A stretch of DNA of 64,000 nt, taken from positions 62,001-126,000 of the forward strand of contig VSDH01000001.1 of NCBI GenBank assembly GCA_008636105.1. The letters are read 5' to 3'. Within the stretch, counting starts at the first letter, position 1. The number at the start of each line of letters is the position of its first letter. The stretch comes from Candidatus Scalindua sediminis (GTDB taxonomy: Bacteria > Planctomycetota > Brocadiia > Brocadiales > Scalinduaceae). The notes below the pieces were generated by a model that saw only the letters and a program-made list of their open reading frames with translations, was not told the origin of the DNA and did not search any database. Of the stretch, positions 1 to 7,023 are shown piece by piece. Position numbers and translations under genes: made by a program.

Positions 1-544
1 TCTTAGCGTTCGGGTTGGTTAACGGATCATCAGAGTATACACCATCAACCTTTGTTCCTTTAAGAAAAATATCAGCCTCAATTTCTATTGCTCTTAGCGC
101 TGCTCCAGTATCTGTTGTAAAATAAGGATTTCCAGTCCCACCAGCAATAATAACTACATAACCTTCTTTAAGACAATTCAGGCATTTTTGTGCACCGTAC
201 GGTTCTACAATGTTCTGGATTTGTATTGCACTCAAGACACATGCTGGTATTTTTAGCTTTTTAAGTGAATCTTGAAGAATGATTGCATTAATGACCGTAG
301 CAATCATACCCAATTGATCAGCACGAGTACGGTCAATACCTGACTTACTTAATATTGCTCCTCTTATAATGTTACCACCACCAACAACTATCGCAATTTC
401 AACTCCAGTATTTTTTACATTCCTGATTTCTCTTGCTATAGAAGCAAACTTTGCATTATCTATGCCAGACGAATTCTCAGGACAAAAACCCTCACCACTA
501 ATTTTTAAAAGAACACGTTTGTATTTTCTCTTGCGTTTGGGCAT
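1..544 (-). CDS. pyrH: UMP kinase (uridylate kinase), 3' end cut off by the window
   Basis: Phosphorylates UMP to UDP in cytosolic pyrimidine nucleotide synthesis. About 181 N-terminal residues are visible, starting at the ATG at 544; a typical bacterial PyrH has about 240, so the C-terminus lies outside the window. Seen motifs of the amino-acid kinase fold are a lysine-rich start leading to KISGE (residues 14-18), the glycine loop GGGNIIRG (about 55-62), ADQLGM (about 75-80) and GTGNPYFTTDTGAALRA near residue 140. It follows tsf by 137 bp in the widespread order rpsB-tsf-pyrH, which normally continues with frr. Family assignment is secure; only the end is missing. Confidence 0.96.
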   Translation of the reverse strand, partial: MPKRKRKYKRVLLKISGEGFCPENSSGIDNAKFASIAREIRNVKNTGVEIAIVVGGGNIIRGAILSKSGIDRTRADQLGMIATVINAIILQDSLKKLKIPACVLSAIQIQNIVEPYGAQKCLNCLKEGYVVIIAGGTGNPYFTTDTGAALRAIEIEADIFLKGTKVDGVYSDDPLTNPNAK

Positions 545-681
545 TATTTAACGGGATGAAGGTTACTACAGCACCTCAAGGCGATAAATATTGTTAAACA
601 CAATATAATATACAAGGAATACTTTCCACTACAGTTCTCTGACGACTTTAATAACCAAAAGGAATCAAGCAATCAAAGTTA

Positions 682-1269
682 TCAGTCTCCTATCTTGAAT
701 CTTACGAAACGATTAATCCTGATATTTTCACCAAATTTTGCTTTTGCGTTGTCTAACAAATCTTTTACAGTTCGATCATTATCTTTTATGAATGGTTGTC
801 CTAATAAGCATTTTTCTTTATAAAAGTTTTCCATCTTGCCTTCAATAATATTTTCTCTTATATTTGGAGGTTTATCCTGAAATTCTTCTTGATAGCCCTT
901 CCTTTGATCCTCTATAATTTCTTGGGCAATATCTTCCCTGCTTACAGATATGGGATCAGTTGCAGCTACCTGCATACAGAGGTCTTTTACTAAGGTTGTG
1001 AATATCTCGTTTTTAGCTACGAAATCCGTTTCGCAATTTATTTCGACCAGGACACCTATCTTACCATTAGTGTGAATATACGAACCTATTCTGCCCTCCG
1101 GCGTGCCACGCGAATCTTTTTTAGCTGCTTTTGCAAGATCTTTCTTCCTTAGAAATTCTGCTGCTTTTTCAAATACTCCATTTGATTTTTCAAGTGCATT
1201 TTTACAATCTAGAATACCCGCACCAGTTTGATTTCTTAATTCCTTTATGCTCGATGCATCTATAGCCAT
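682..1269 (-). CDS. tsf: Elongation factor Ts, short form
   Basis: Guanine-nucleotide exchange factor that regenerates EF-Tu-GTP. The N-terminal UBA-like domain is clear (ELRNQTGAGILDCKNAL, residues 10-26), and the diagnostic TDFVAKNE motif, which contacts EF-Tu, sits at 81-88. At 195 residues it is the short type, with a single reduced core subdomain as in Thermus, rather than the roughly 280-residue E. coli type. It lies 101 bp downstream of rpsB. The ATG start has only a weak purine stretch upstream, so translation may depend on transcript context. Confidence 0.97.
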   Translation of the reverse strand: MAIDASSIKELRNQTGAGILDCKNALEKSNGVFEKAAEFLRKKDLAKAAKKDSRGTPEGRIGSYIHTNGKIGVLVEINCETDFVAKNEIFTTLVKDLCMQVAATDPISVSREDIAQEIIEDQRKGYQEEFQDKPPNIRENIIEGKMENFYKEKCLLGQPFIKDNDRTVKDLLDNAKAKFGENIRINRFVRFKIGD

Positions 1270-1370
1270 TACAGTTATTTCTCTTAAATTTTGTAGATAA
1301 AAAGGTCTTTCTTAAGGAAGGATTATCAATTATTTATAGATGTTGTTATTTCGTGGGGAATAAAAGCAAT

Positions 1371-2096
1371 CTAAGTGCTTTCTTGCAAAACCTTGTCGTC
1401 TTCGTCTATCTTAACTGAAGGTTGTCCCTCTAATACAGCATCGGCTATTTTACTCAAAAATAGTCTTATTGACCTGATAGCGTCATCGTTTCCAGGTACA
1501 CATATATCAATTAAATCCGGATCACAATCTGTATCGGCCAGGCATATTGTTGGTATCCCCATTTTAATTGCTTCCTTTATTGCTATATGTTCTTTTTTGG
1601 GGTCTACAACAACCAACACAGACGGTAGCTTGTCCATTCTCTTTATACCTTCCAGGTTTTTGGTGATTTTTTTCTTTTCACGAGTAAGTGATGAAATTAT
1701 TTTTTTACTGTATTCTTGAATTGAACCATTATTTTCAATTTCTTCCAACTCTTCAAGTCTTTTCAATCGCTTACGAATTGTCTCAAAGTTTGTTAATGTA
1801 CCACCGAGCCACCTCTCGCTAACGTAGTGCATATTACAACGCTTTGCTTCAGTAACAATCGTATCTTTTGCTTGCCATTTTGTGCCTACAAAAAGGACTT
1901 CTTTTCTGCTACCAGAAAACTTTACAAGGAACTTGTAGGCGGTAATTAATCCTCTGACTGTTTCCTTCAAATCGATTATGTGAATCAGGTTACGCTTCCC
2001 AAGAATAAATGGTTTCATCTTAGGATTCCATCGGCTGGTCCTATGTCCAAAATGAAACCCCGCATCGATTAACTCTTGAAGACTTACAATTGGCAA
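1371..2096 (-). CDS. rpsB: 30S ribosomal protein S2 (uS2)
   Basis: Small-subunit protein that binds at the back of the 30S head-body junction and is needed for S1 recruitment. The 241 residues match the family along their length: [19 protein letters not shown] near the N-terminus, an FVGTKWQA block near residue 70, and [15 protein letters not shown] around 165. Translation starts at a TTG (2096-2094) preceded by AAGGAG at a good distance; no in-frame ATG gives the conserved N-terminus. The C-terminal tail is short and acidic. It heads the rpsB-tsf-pyrH group and lies 103 bp after the radical SAM gene. Confidence 0.97.
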   Translation of the reverse strand: MPIVSLQELIDAGFHFGHRTSRWNPKMKPFILGKRNLIHIIDLKETVRGLITAYKFLVKFSGSRKEVLFVGTKWQAKDTIVTEAKRCNMHYVSERWLGGTLTNFETIRKRLKRLEELEEIENNGSIQEYSKKIISSLTREKKKITKNLEGIKRMDKLPSVLVVVDPKKEHIAIKEAIKMGIPTICLADTDCDPDLIDICVPGNDDAIRSIRLFLSKIADAVLEGQPSVKIDEDDKVLQEST

Positions 2097-2199
2097 ATAT
2101 TTCTCCTTTTATCTCCTTTGTTTAAAAGGCTTTTTCGTAAATTAAAATAATAATATATATGTCCAGAAACTCTCATTATACAACCTTTCTATTAATCTA

Positions 2200-3429
2200 T
2201 TAACAACTAACCAATGATTCCTCTTTTGATATGTTATCATACCTTTCAATAGGTACGGGCAACCTTACGTCCGGTGGAAGGGGGTCTATATATTTTCTTC
2301 TGTAAGCTTTGCTTTGCATGCGACACGTAGGATAACGCTTACTGAAATCAGGATGGGTAACCATCTTTTTCCATATTGCTTGTATTGGCATATCACGCAC
2401 ATTACCAAAATTTATCGGATTAAAATCGCATGGATTAATATCCCCATAAGCGGTCATATAAAACTGTGATTGAGCACCATAGCATCCAACGCCCTTTGGG
2501 GAATTTATTAAAGCCATTGCATTTACACCCATAGGATGATCCATTTCATGATATTTCTTTGCCAGTGCAATAAGCTGCTTTCTGTCATCAGGACTAATAA
2601 TTTTAGAAGCATCCTTTAAAAACCTGCCTGAAGGTATACAATCAAATATCGTAACTTCAGAAAACTCTTGTTCCTTTGCGATTTTCAGTAATTTTTCAAC
2701 GTAACCTTCTCTAATTCCTTCACTAGTGGCATAAGTGGAAATTCCTGTCAGGATTCCAGCCTCTCTACACATTACAGCACCCTCAAATGCTTTCTCATAA
2801 CATCCTGGTACAACCCTGAATTCGTTATGTAACGCGGGCTCACTACTATCAATAGATATATTGAGCGACGCTAGTCCTGCTTTCGCCAGTTTCTTTACAT
2901 TTTCTTCTGTTAGTAGGAGGCCGTTAGTGAAAATCATAGCAATGGCTTTTGATTTATCTACATATTCAATTAATTCATAAATTTCTTCACGCAATAATGG
3001 TTCTCCTCCAACAAGAATAATGAGACTGGCGCCAAGGTCTAAAGAACCATCTATTACAGTCTTAATCTCTTCTACAGTAAGTTCTTTTTTAGAAGGATCA
3101 ATAAATGGGTCTGCGCTGCAGTGTATGCATTGACATTGACATTTGTGAGTTATAGCTAAATTAGCTGTTACAGGAAACGCCATTTTATTTAGCATCATTC
3201 TAAGTTTTCTAGTAAGGAAGCGCATCCCCGCTTCACTTGGAAATGGAGGGTTATAAATATTATAAACATTTCCACCATTAACTTTTGCTATTACCTTTAA
3301 CGTATTAAGCTTATTAAAAAACTGATCGACGTAAGACTGCATAATTTCTCCTAATGCGCCTCCTGCTTTTCCAACAATCTTGCCATTTTCAATCTTAGCA
3401 TCTATATGCAGAAAATCGAAAGTCATCAT
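2200..3429 (-). CDS. Radical SAM protein with N-terminal extension, SPASM-like C-terminus
   Basis: A predicted radical S-adenosylmethionine enzyme of 409 residues; substrate unknown. The iron-sulfur motif CxxxCxxC is seen as C97, C101 and C104 (an extra C99 lies inside it), followed by GGEPLLR (SAM-binding region, about 141-147). The C-terminal part has further cysteines (GVGCYG, NPCDF, YPTCRM) of the kind that hold an auxiliary cluster in SPASM/twitch proteins. About 90 residues precede the SAM domain and match nothing I recognise. Its start overlaps the stop of the upstream oxidoreductase by 4 bp (ATGA), so it is translationally coupled to the lipid A gene lpxA two genes upstream. That suggests envelope or lipid modification, but this is inference. 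Confidence 0.85.
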   Translation of the reverse strand: MMTFDFLHIDAKIENGKIVGKAGGALGEIMQSYVDQFFNKLNTLKVIAKVNGGNVYNIYNPPFPSEAGMRFLTRKLRMMLNKMAFPVTANLAITHKCQCQCIHCSADPFIDPSKKELTVEEIKTVIDGSLDLGASLIILVGGEPLLREEIYELIEYVDKSKAIAMIFTNGLLLTEENVKKLAKAGLASLNISIDSSEPALHNEFRVVPGCYEKAFEGAVMCREAGILTGISTYATSEGIREGYVEKLLKIAKEQEFSEVTIFDCIPSGRFLKDASKIISPDDRKQLIALAKKYHEMDHPMGVNAMALINSPKGVGCYGAQSQFYMTAYGDINPCDFNPINFGNVRDMPIQAIWKKMVTHPDFSKRYPTCRMQSKAYRRKYIDPLPPDVRLPVPIERYDNISKEESLVSC

Positions 3430-4466
3430 ACAATTCCCTCCGAAACATTAACCCTTGCTAGTTCCAAATTTTTTTTGATTTCGTCGTTTATGATATTAGC
3501 AATTTTTATGGCTTCGACCCCTTCTTCTCCTGAAACAACGGGATTTTTACCATTTTTTATACAATTTACAAATGATTCAATTTCTTTTTTCAATGGTTCC
3601 TGGTTATCCATTTTTATTCGCTCAATTTTTAATAAATCTCCAAATACAAAGCTCTTAAGATCTTTGATTGTCGAAACTTCCCTATCTTCAACATTGATGG
3701 ATTTAAGGGTCAGTTTAGGAGATTTCTTATAAATCATAGCCTCTTGTTTTTGATAATCAAGCGAAATATAGGAATCCTCCGAAAATAAGCGGATTTTTCT
3801 CATTGGCTCAAAAGAAACCCTGCTTGCCGTAATATTTGCCACACAACCATTTTCAAACTGAATACGTGCATTTGCAATATCTTCCTTATTGGATATAACA
3901 TTTACACCAACCGCATCTATCTTTTTTACCTTAGATTTAGATAGATAAAGTATGATGTCTATATCGTGAATCATCAAATCTAGAACAACACCTATATCAG
4001 CAGAACGAAAGGTAAATGGACTTAATCTATGACATTCTATGAACTTCAAGGAAACATTGAGTTTTTGGATTGCTTGTATAGCAGGATTAAATCTTTCTAC
4101 GTAACCTGGTTGCAATACTGTATTGTTACTTTTACTTAACCTTATTAATTCTTCTGCCTCAGACAATGTTCCTGTCATAGGCTTTTCTACTAATACGGGA
4201 ATACCATTTTTAAGTAGCTCTTTAGTAATCTCATAATGAGACTTTGTAGGCACAGCAACACTAGCAGCATTAACTTTATCCAAGATTTCTTTGTATGAGC
4301 TATAATATTTGGTATTATAACGTTGGGCTGCTTCCTCACCCTTTTTTTTGCTAATATCTACAATCCCCGCAAGACTTACATCTGGCATATCGGAGTAAAT
4401 ACGTGCATGTTCTTTACCGAGATGGCCCACCCCTATAACTGCAATCTTTAATTTTCCTGAATTCAT
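3426..4466 (-). CDS. Gfo/Idh/MocA-family NAD(P)-dependent oxidoreductase, lpxA-linked (GnnA-like)
   Basis: 346-residue sugar dehydrogenase-type protein. The N-terminal Rossmann fold is seen as AVIGVGHLGKEHARIY (about 9-24), the family EKP motif as VLVEKPM (about 91-97), and a conserved DLMIHDIDIIL block near 165 carries the histidine usually found at the active site. It starts 7 bp after lpxA. Gfo/Idh/MocA genes beside lpxA are known in several diderms. In Acidithiobacillus the homologue GnnA oxidises UDP-GlcNAc at C3 so that GnnB can install an amine, giving amide-linked lipid A. Here no GnnB-type aminotransferase is adjacent; a radical SAM gene follows instead. Family is secure, exact substrate is inferred. 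Confidence 0.85.
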   Translation of the reverse strand: MNSGKLKIAVIGVGHLGKEHARIYSDMPDVSLAGIVDISKKKGEEAAQRYNTKYYSSYKEILDKVNAASVAVPTKSHYEITKELLKNGIPVLVEKPMTGTLSEAEELIRLSKSNNTVLQPGYVERFNPAIQAIQKLNVSLKFIECHRLSPFTFRSADIGVVLDLMIHDIDIILYLSKSKVKKIDAVGVNVISNKEDIANARIQFENGCVANITASRVSFEPMRKIRLFSEDSYISLDYQKQEAMIYKKSPKLTLKSINVEDREVSTIKDLKSFVFGDLLKIERIKMDNQEPLKKEIESFVNCIKNGKNPVVSGEEGVEAIKIANIINDEIKKNLELARVNVSEGIV

Positions 4467-4473
4467 TGATCTT

Positions 4474-5292
4474 TTATGCCACGCTTGTTAGCGCTAACCT
4501 TAAGGATTCTCTATACCTACCCGATTTCCCTTTATCAACATTTCTAAAAAAATCTGTCAGTACCTTCACTTCAGGTAACAAGTTCTCCTGATTTTCAAAT
4601 TCAGATAGGATCTGACCCCTGTTCAATGTTTCTGAACGAAATAGTTGTCTGAATGCCTCCTTTATGACATTAATCTTATCTTGTGAAAAACCCGCTCTTT
4701 CTAACCCGATTGCATTAACCTGTCGCACCTTAGCGGGATTACCTTCTACTATCATGTAAGGTGGTACATCCTGGACAATTCTCGTGAGCCCGCCAACATA
4801 AGAATACTGACCAATAGTTACGAACGGTTGTATACCCGCGAGCCCCATCAACTTTGCATATTTTTCTATCTTTATATGGCCTCCTAAAAGGACACCATTA
4901 GCTACAAGAACGTTGTCTTCAATGACACAATCATGTGCTATATGTGAACATGCCATAAAATAATTGTTGTCGCCTATAAGTGTTTCACCCCCTCCTTTTT
5001 CTGTGCCTGTATTGATTGTAACGCATTCCCTGATAATGTTGTTACTTCCAATTATAAGTTTTGTCTGTCCCCCACGATACTTCAAATCCTGAGGCTCAGA
5101 ACCTATCACAGCATTAGGAAATATTACGTTATTATTGGCTATTGTGGTATTACCGGTAATGGTAACATTATTGAAAATAATGTTACCATTGTCAATTTTT
5201 ACGTGTTCACCTATTACCGAAAAAGGTCCTATCTCTACATCTTTTCCAATCTCCGCCTTTGGATGAATTATAGCTGCTGAATGTATCTTCAT
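4474..5292 (-). CDS. lpxA: UDP-N-acetylglucosamine acyltransferase
   Basis: Catalyses the first step of lipid A synthesis, moving a 3-hydroxyacyl chain from ACP to UDP-GlcNAc (or its 3-amino analogue). The 272 residues show the left-handed beta-helix hexapeptides (IGKDVEIGPFSVIG onward) and the catalytic block CSHIAHDC with His120, aligning with E. coli His125; the His144 equivalent is present (H139). The position aligning with E. coli His160-Gln161 reads Gln155-Pro156, which is unusual. The residue aligning with the acyl-length ruler Gly173 is Gly168, suggesting a long chain of about C14 by analogy. The C-terminal helical domain has the normal DVPPYMIVEGNPAK start. It is followed by the oxidoreductase 7 bp on. 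Confidence 0.96.
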   Translation of the reverse strand: MKIHSAAIIHPKAEIGKDVEIGPFSVIGEHVKIDNGNIIFNNVTITGNTTIANNNVIFPNAVIGSEPQDLKYRGGQTKLIIGSNNIIRECVTINTGTEKGGGETLIGDNNYFMACSHIAHDCVIEDNVLVANGVLLGGHIKIEKYAKLMGLAGIQPFVTIGQYSYVGGLTRIVQDVPPYMIVEGNPAKVRQVNAIGLERAGFSQDKINVIKEAFRQLFRSETLNRGQILSEFENQENLLPEVKVLTDFFRNVDKGKSGRYRESLRLALTSVA

Positions 5293-5395
5293 TTATTTTA
5301 TACTCTTTGGTCAAATTCTTTATAAAAATTTATACACAAAAATAAAATTTATTTAAAAACACACATTTCAGCGGACTCTTTTGACAAATTTAAGT

Positions 5396-5423
5396 AATTG
5401 AGCCTATCGGCTGATAGTCAATT
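5396..5423 (-). promoter_or_regulatory. Hairpin between lpxC and lpxA
   Basis: On the transcribed (minus) strand the sequence folds as AATTGACTATC, loop AGCC, GATAG, a two-base GC bulge, then TCAATT, an 11-bp stem. It sits in the 187-bp gap between lpxC and lpxA, about 57 bp after the lpxC stop. No U-run follows, so it is not a classical terminator; an mRNA processing or stability site, or a weak attenuator, is possible. Nothing else is recognisable in this gap. Confidence 0.3.
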
Positions 5424-5479
5424 TGTTTAGCTAAATAGTTTTATACTGTAACCATATCATTTAGGGTGGTATGTTTAGC

Positions 5480-6352
5480 CTAATTATTTATTTGTTTTTT
5501 AGATATTTCAATAATTTTTTTGGCCATACAAGCGTTTAGATAATGTCCTGATTTGGTTGCAACTATGCGAGCATTTAATTCAAGATTCGTTAGATAAAGG
5601 TCACCAATAATGTCCAAAATTTTATGCCTAACGCATTCATTTGGGAATCTTAAGTTGGCGGGGGTCATGGATAGTGGTTTTGTTATAGTACCGTCTTCGT
5701 GTAAAATAAGGCTATTATCATCAGTTACGCCCTTTCCCAGTCCCTTCTTTTTGAATTCTTCAACAACGCTGCTTAAACCCCATGTTCTGGCAGATGCTAT
5801 TTGAGTGCTAAAATTGTTTTCTGTCATTTCAATTTCAAAACATTGTCTATTTAAGAATGAGCCATTGAAATCAAGGATGTAAGAAAGAAATAGCCCCTTA
5901 TTATATGGCAAAGCTATAATACTTGCATCACCGTTGCTTACTCTTAATTCTTTTTTTAAATAAAAAGTCTTTTTTGGTTTTTCAAGGGGGACTATCCCAG
6001 TACCTTTTAGCAACTGAGTAAATATAAGAGAACTGCCATCTCCTGCTGGCACTTCGTTGCCGTTGATTTCTATTTCTATGTTATCGATACCAAGTCCAGC
6101 TAAAGCAGCCATTAGATGTTCTATGCTTTTTATTCCTACCCCCTTCTTTTTTAATGATATCTGTCGTTCTGAGTCAGAGACTGTTTCAACACTTGCTGGT
6201 ATCTTTGGATGGCCTTCAATGTCGGTACGTACGAAATTTATGCCTGTATCGACTGAAGAAGGCTTGAAACAAAGCCTTACTTCCTCACCAGTAAACAACC
6301 CAATTCCAGAATACTCTACGACCCTTGAGATTGTTCTTTGTTGATTTTTCAA
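5480..6352 (-). CDS. lpxC: UDP-3-O-acyl-N-acetylglucosamine deacetylase
   Basis: Zinc deacetylase that commits the cell to lipid A synthesis. All catalytic residues are visible: EH in IEHLMAAL (Glu78, His79), VRHKILDIIGDL with His243 and Asp247 as zinc ligands and the following lysine, and SGHYLN with catalytic His270. The 290 residues are near the usual 300 and there is no FabZ fusion. Start is a TTG at 6352, forced because the conserved N-terminus (QRTISRVVEYSGIGLFTGE) begins at once and the ompH stop is only 2 bp upstream; AAGGGG inside the end of ompH may serve as ribosome site. LpxC is often controlled by proteolysis, but no degradation tag can be judged here. Confidence 0.97.
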   Translation of the reverse strand: MKNQQRTISRVVEYSGIGLFTGEEVRLCFKPSSVDTGINFVRTDIEGHPKIPASVETVSDSERQISLKKKGVGIKSIEHLMAALAGLGIDNIEIEINGNEVPAGDGSSLIFTQLLKGTGIVPLEKPKKTFYLKKELRVSNGDASIIALPYNKGLFLSYILDFNGSFLNRQCFEIEMTENNFSTQIASARTWGLSSVVEEFKKKGLGKGVTDDNSLILHEDGTITKPLSMTPANLRFPNECVRHKILDIIGDLYLTNLELNARIVATKSGHYLNACMAKKIIEISKKQINN

Positions 6353-6354
6353 GA

Positions 6355-6969
6355 CTATTTTTTCCCCTTTTCCTTAAGATAATTAGCATTTAAATTCTCA
6401 ATTACTTTTGATGTAACGTCTACGTCTTTTGAATGATATAATACGGTTCTGATGCCTATCTTAAATTGTAAATCAGAAATCTGTCCGCTCTTTAACTCTG
6501 GTTCTTCTTTTTTGATAATGAGATCAAATCCTTCTTTTATCCCAATGGCTTCAACTTCTTTTACTACCGTATCATAAATCGTCTCAAAGAATTCTTTATA
6601 TCTCCTTAGTAATTGCCTCTCAGCATATTTCGCATAACCTTCAAGCTCCACGTTTTTTCTTTCCAACAAATCTACATTTTTCCTTCTACTTTCACTACCT
6701 AAATCTAGTAATTGTGTCTCTTCATCTAAATTTATTATTTCTTTCCTTTTTTCGTTTATTTCTTTTTGGAATTTTTTCTCCAAATTCTTTAACTCCTGGT
6801 CAAGATCTTTTCTTTTTTCACACTTTTCGAACACTCCACTTATATCAACGACACCAATCTTAAAACCTTCTGCAACAGCATTTGCCGGTATCATCTTTAA
6901 GATAGTGAAACTTATTAGAAAAGTAAGAAAAAAGATTATAAACGGTATTCTAACAAAAGAGATTTTCAT
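6355..6969 (-). CDS. OmpH/Skp-like periplasmic chaperone
   Basis: A secreted 204-residue protein with a hydrophobic signal or anchor segment (about residues 9-27) followed by FKIGVVDISGVFEKCEKRK, the typical Skp/OmpH opening. A long charged coiled coil follows (about 55-140, rich in Lys and Glu), and the C-terminal block around KEGFDLIIKKEEP closes the trimerisation domain. Skp holds unfolded outer-membrane proteins in the periplasm for BamA. The gene lies between bamA (54 bp) and lpxC (2 bp), the same neighbourhood as skp in proteobacteria. Family secure; the name skp itself is by analogy. Confidence 0.92.
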   Translation of the reverse strand: MKISFVRIPFIIFFLTFLISFTILKMIPANAVAEGFKIGVVDISGVFEKCEKRKDLDQELKNLEKKFQKEINEKRKEIINLDEETQLLDLGSESRRKNVDLLERKNVELEGYAKYAERQLLRRYKEFFETIYDTVVKEVEAIGIKEGFDLIIKKEEPELKSGQISDLQFKIGIRTVLYHSKDVDVTSKVIENLNANYLKEKGKK

Positions 6970-7023
6970 AATTGTAAATTCCTTTCCCGGTTCTTAAGAA
7001 AAAAGATATAATGATTTTCTTCG

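Noticed and set aside
586-612. ATATTGT/ACAATAT hairpin between tsf and pyrH
   Set aside because: Weak AT-only stem without a U-run; expected by chance in AT-rich DNA.
2200-3429. Radical SAM gene as a RiPP maturase with tldD/tldE as its protease
   Set aside because: The genes are 15 kb apart in different transcription units and no precursor-peptide gene is visible near either.
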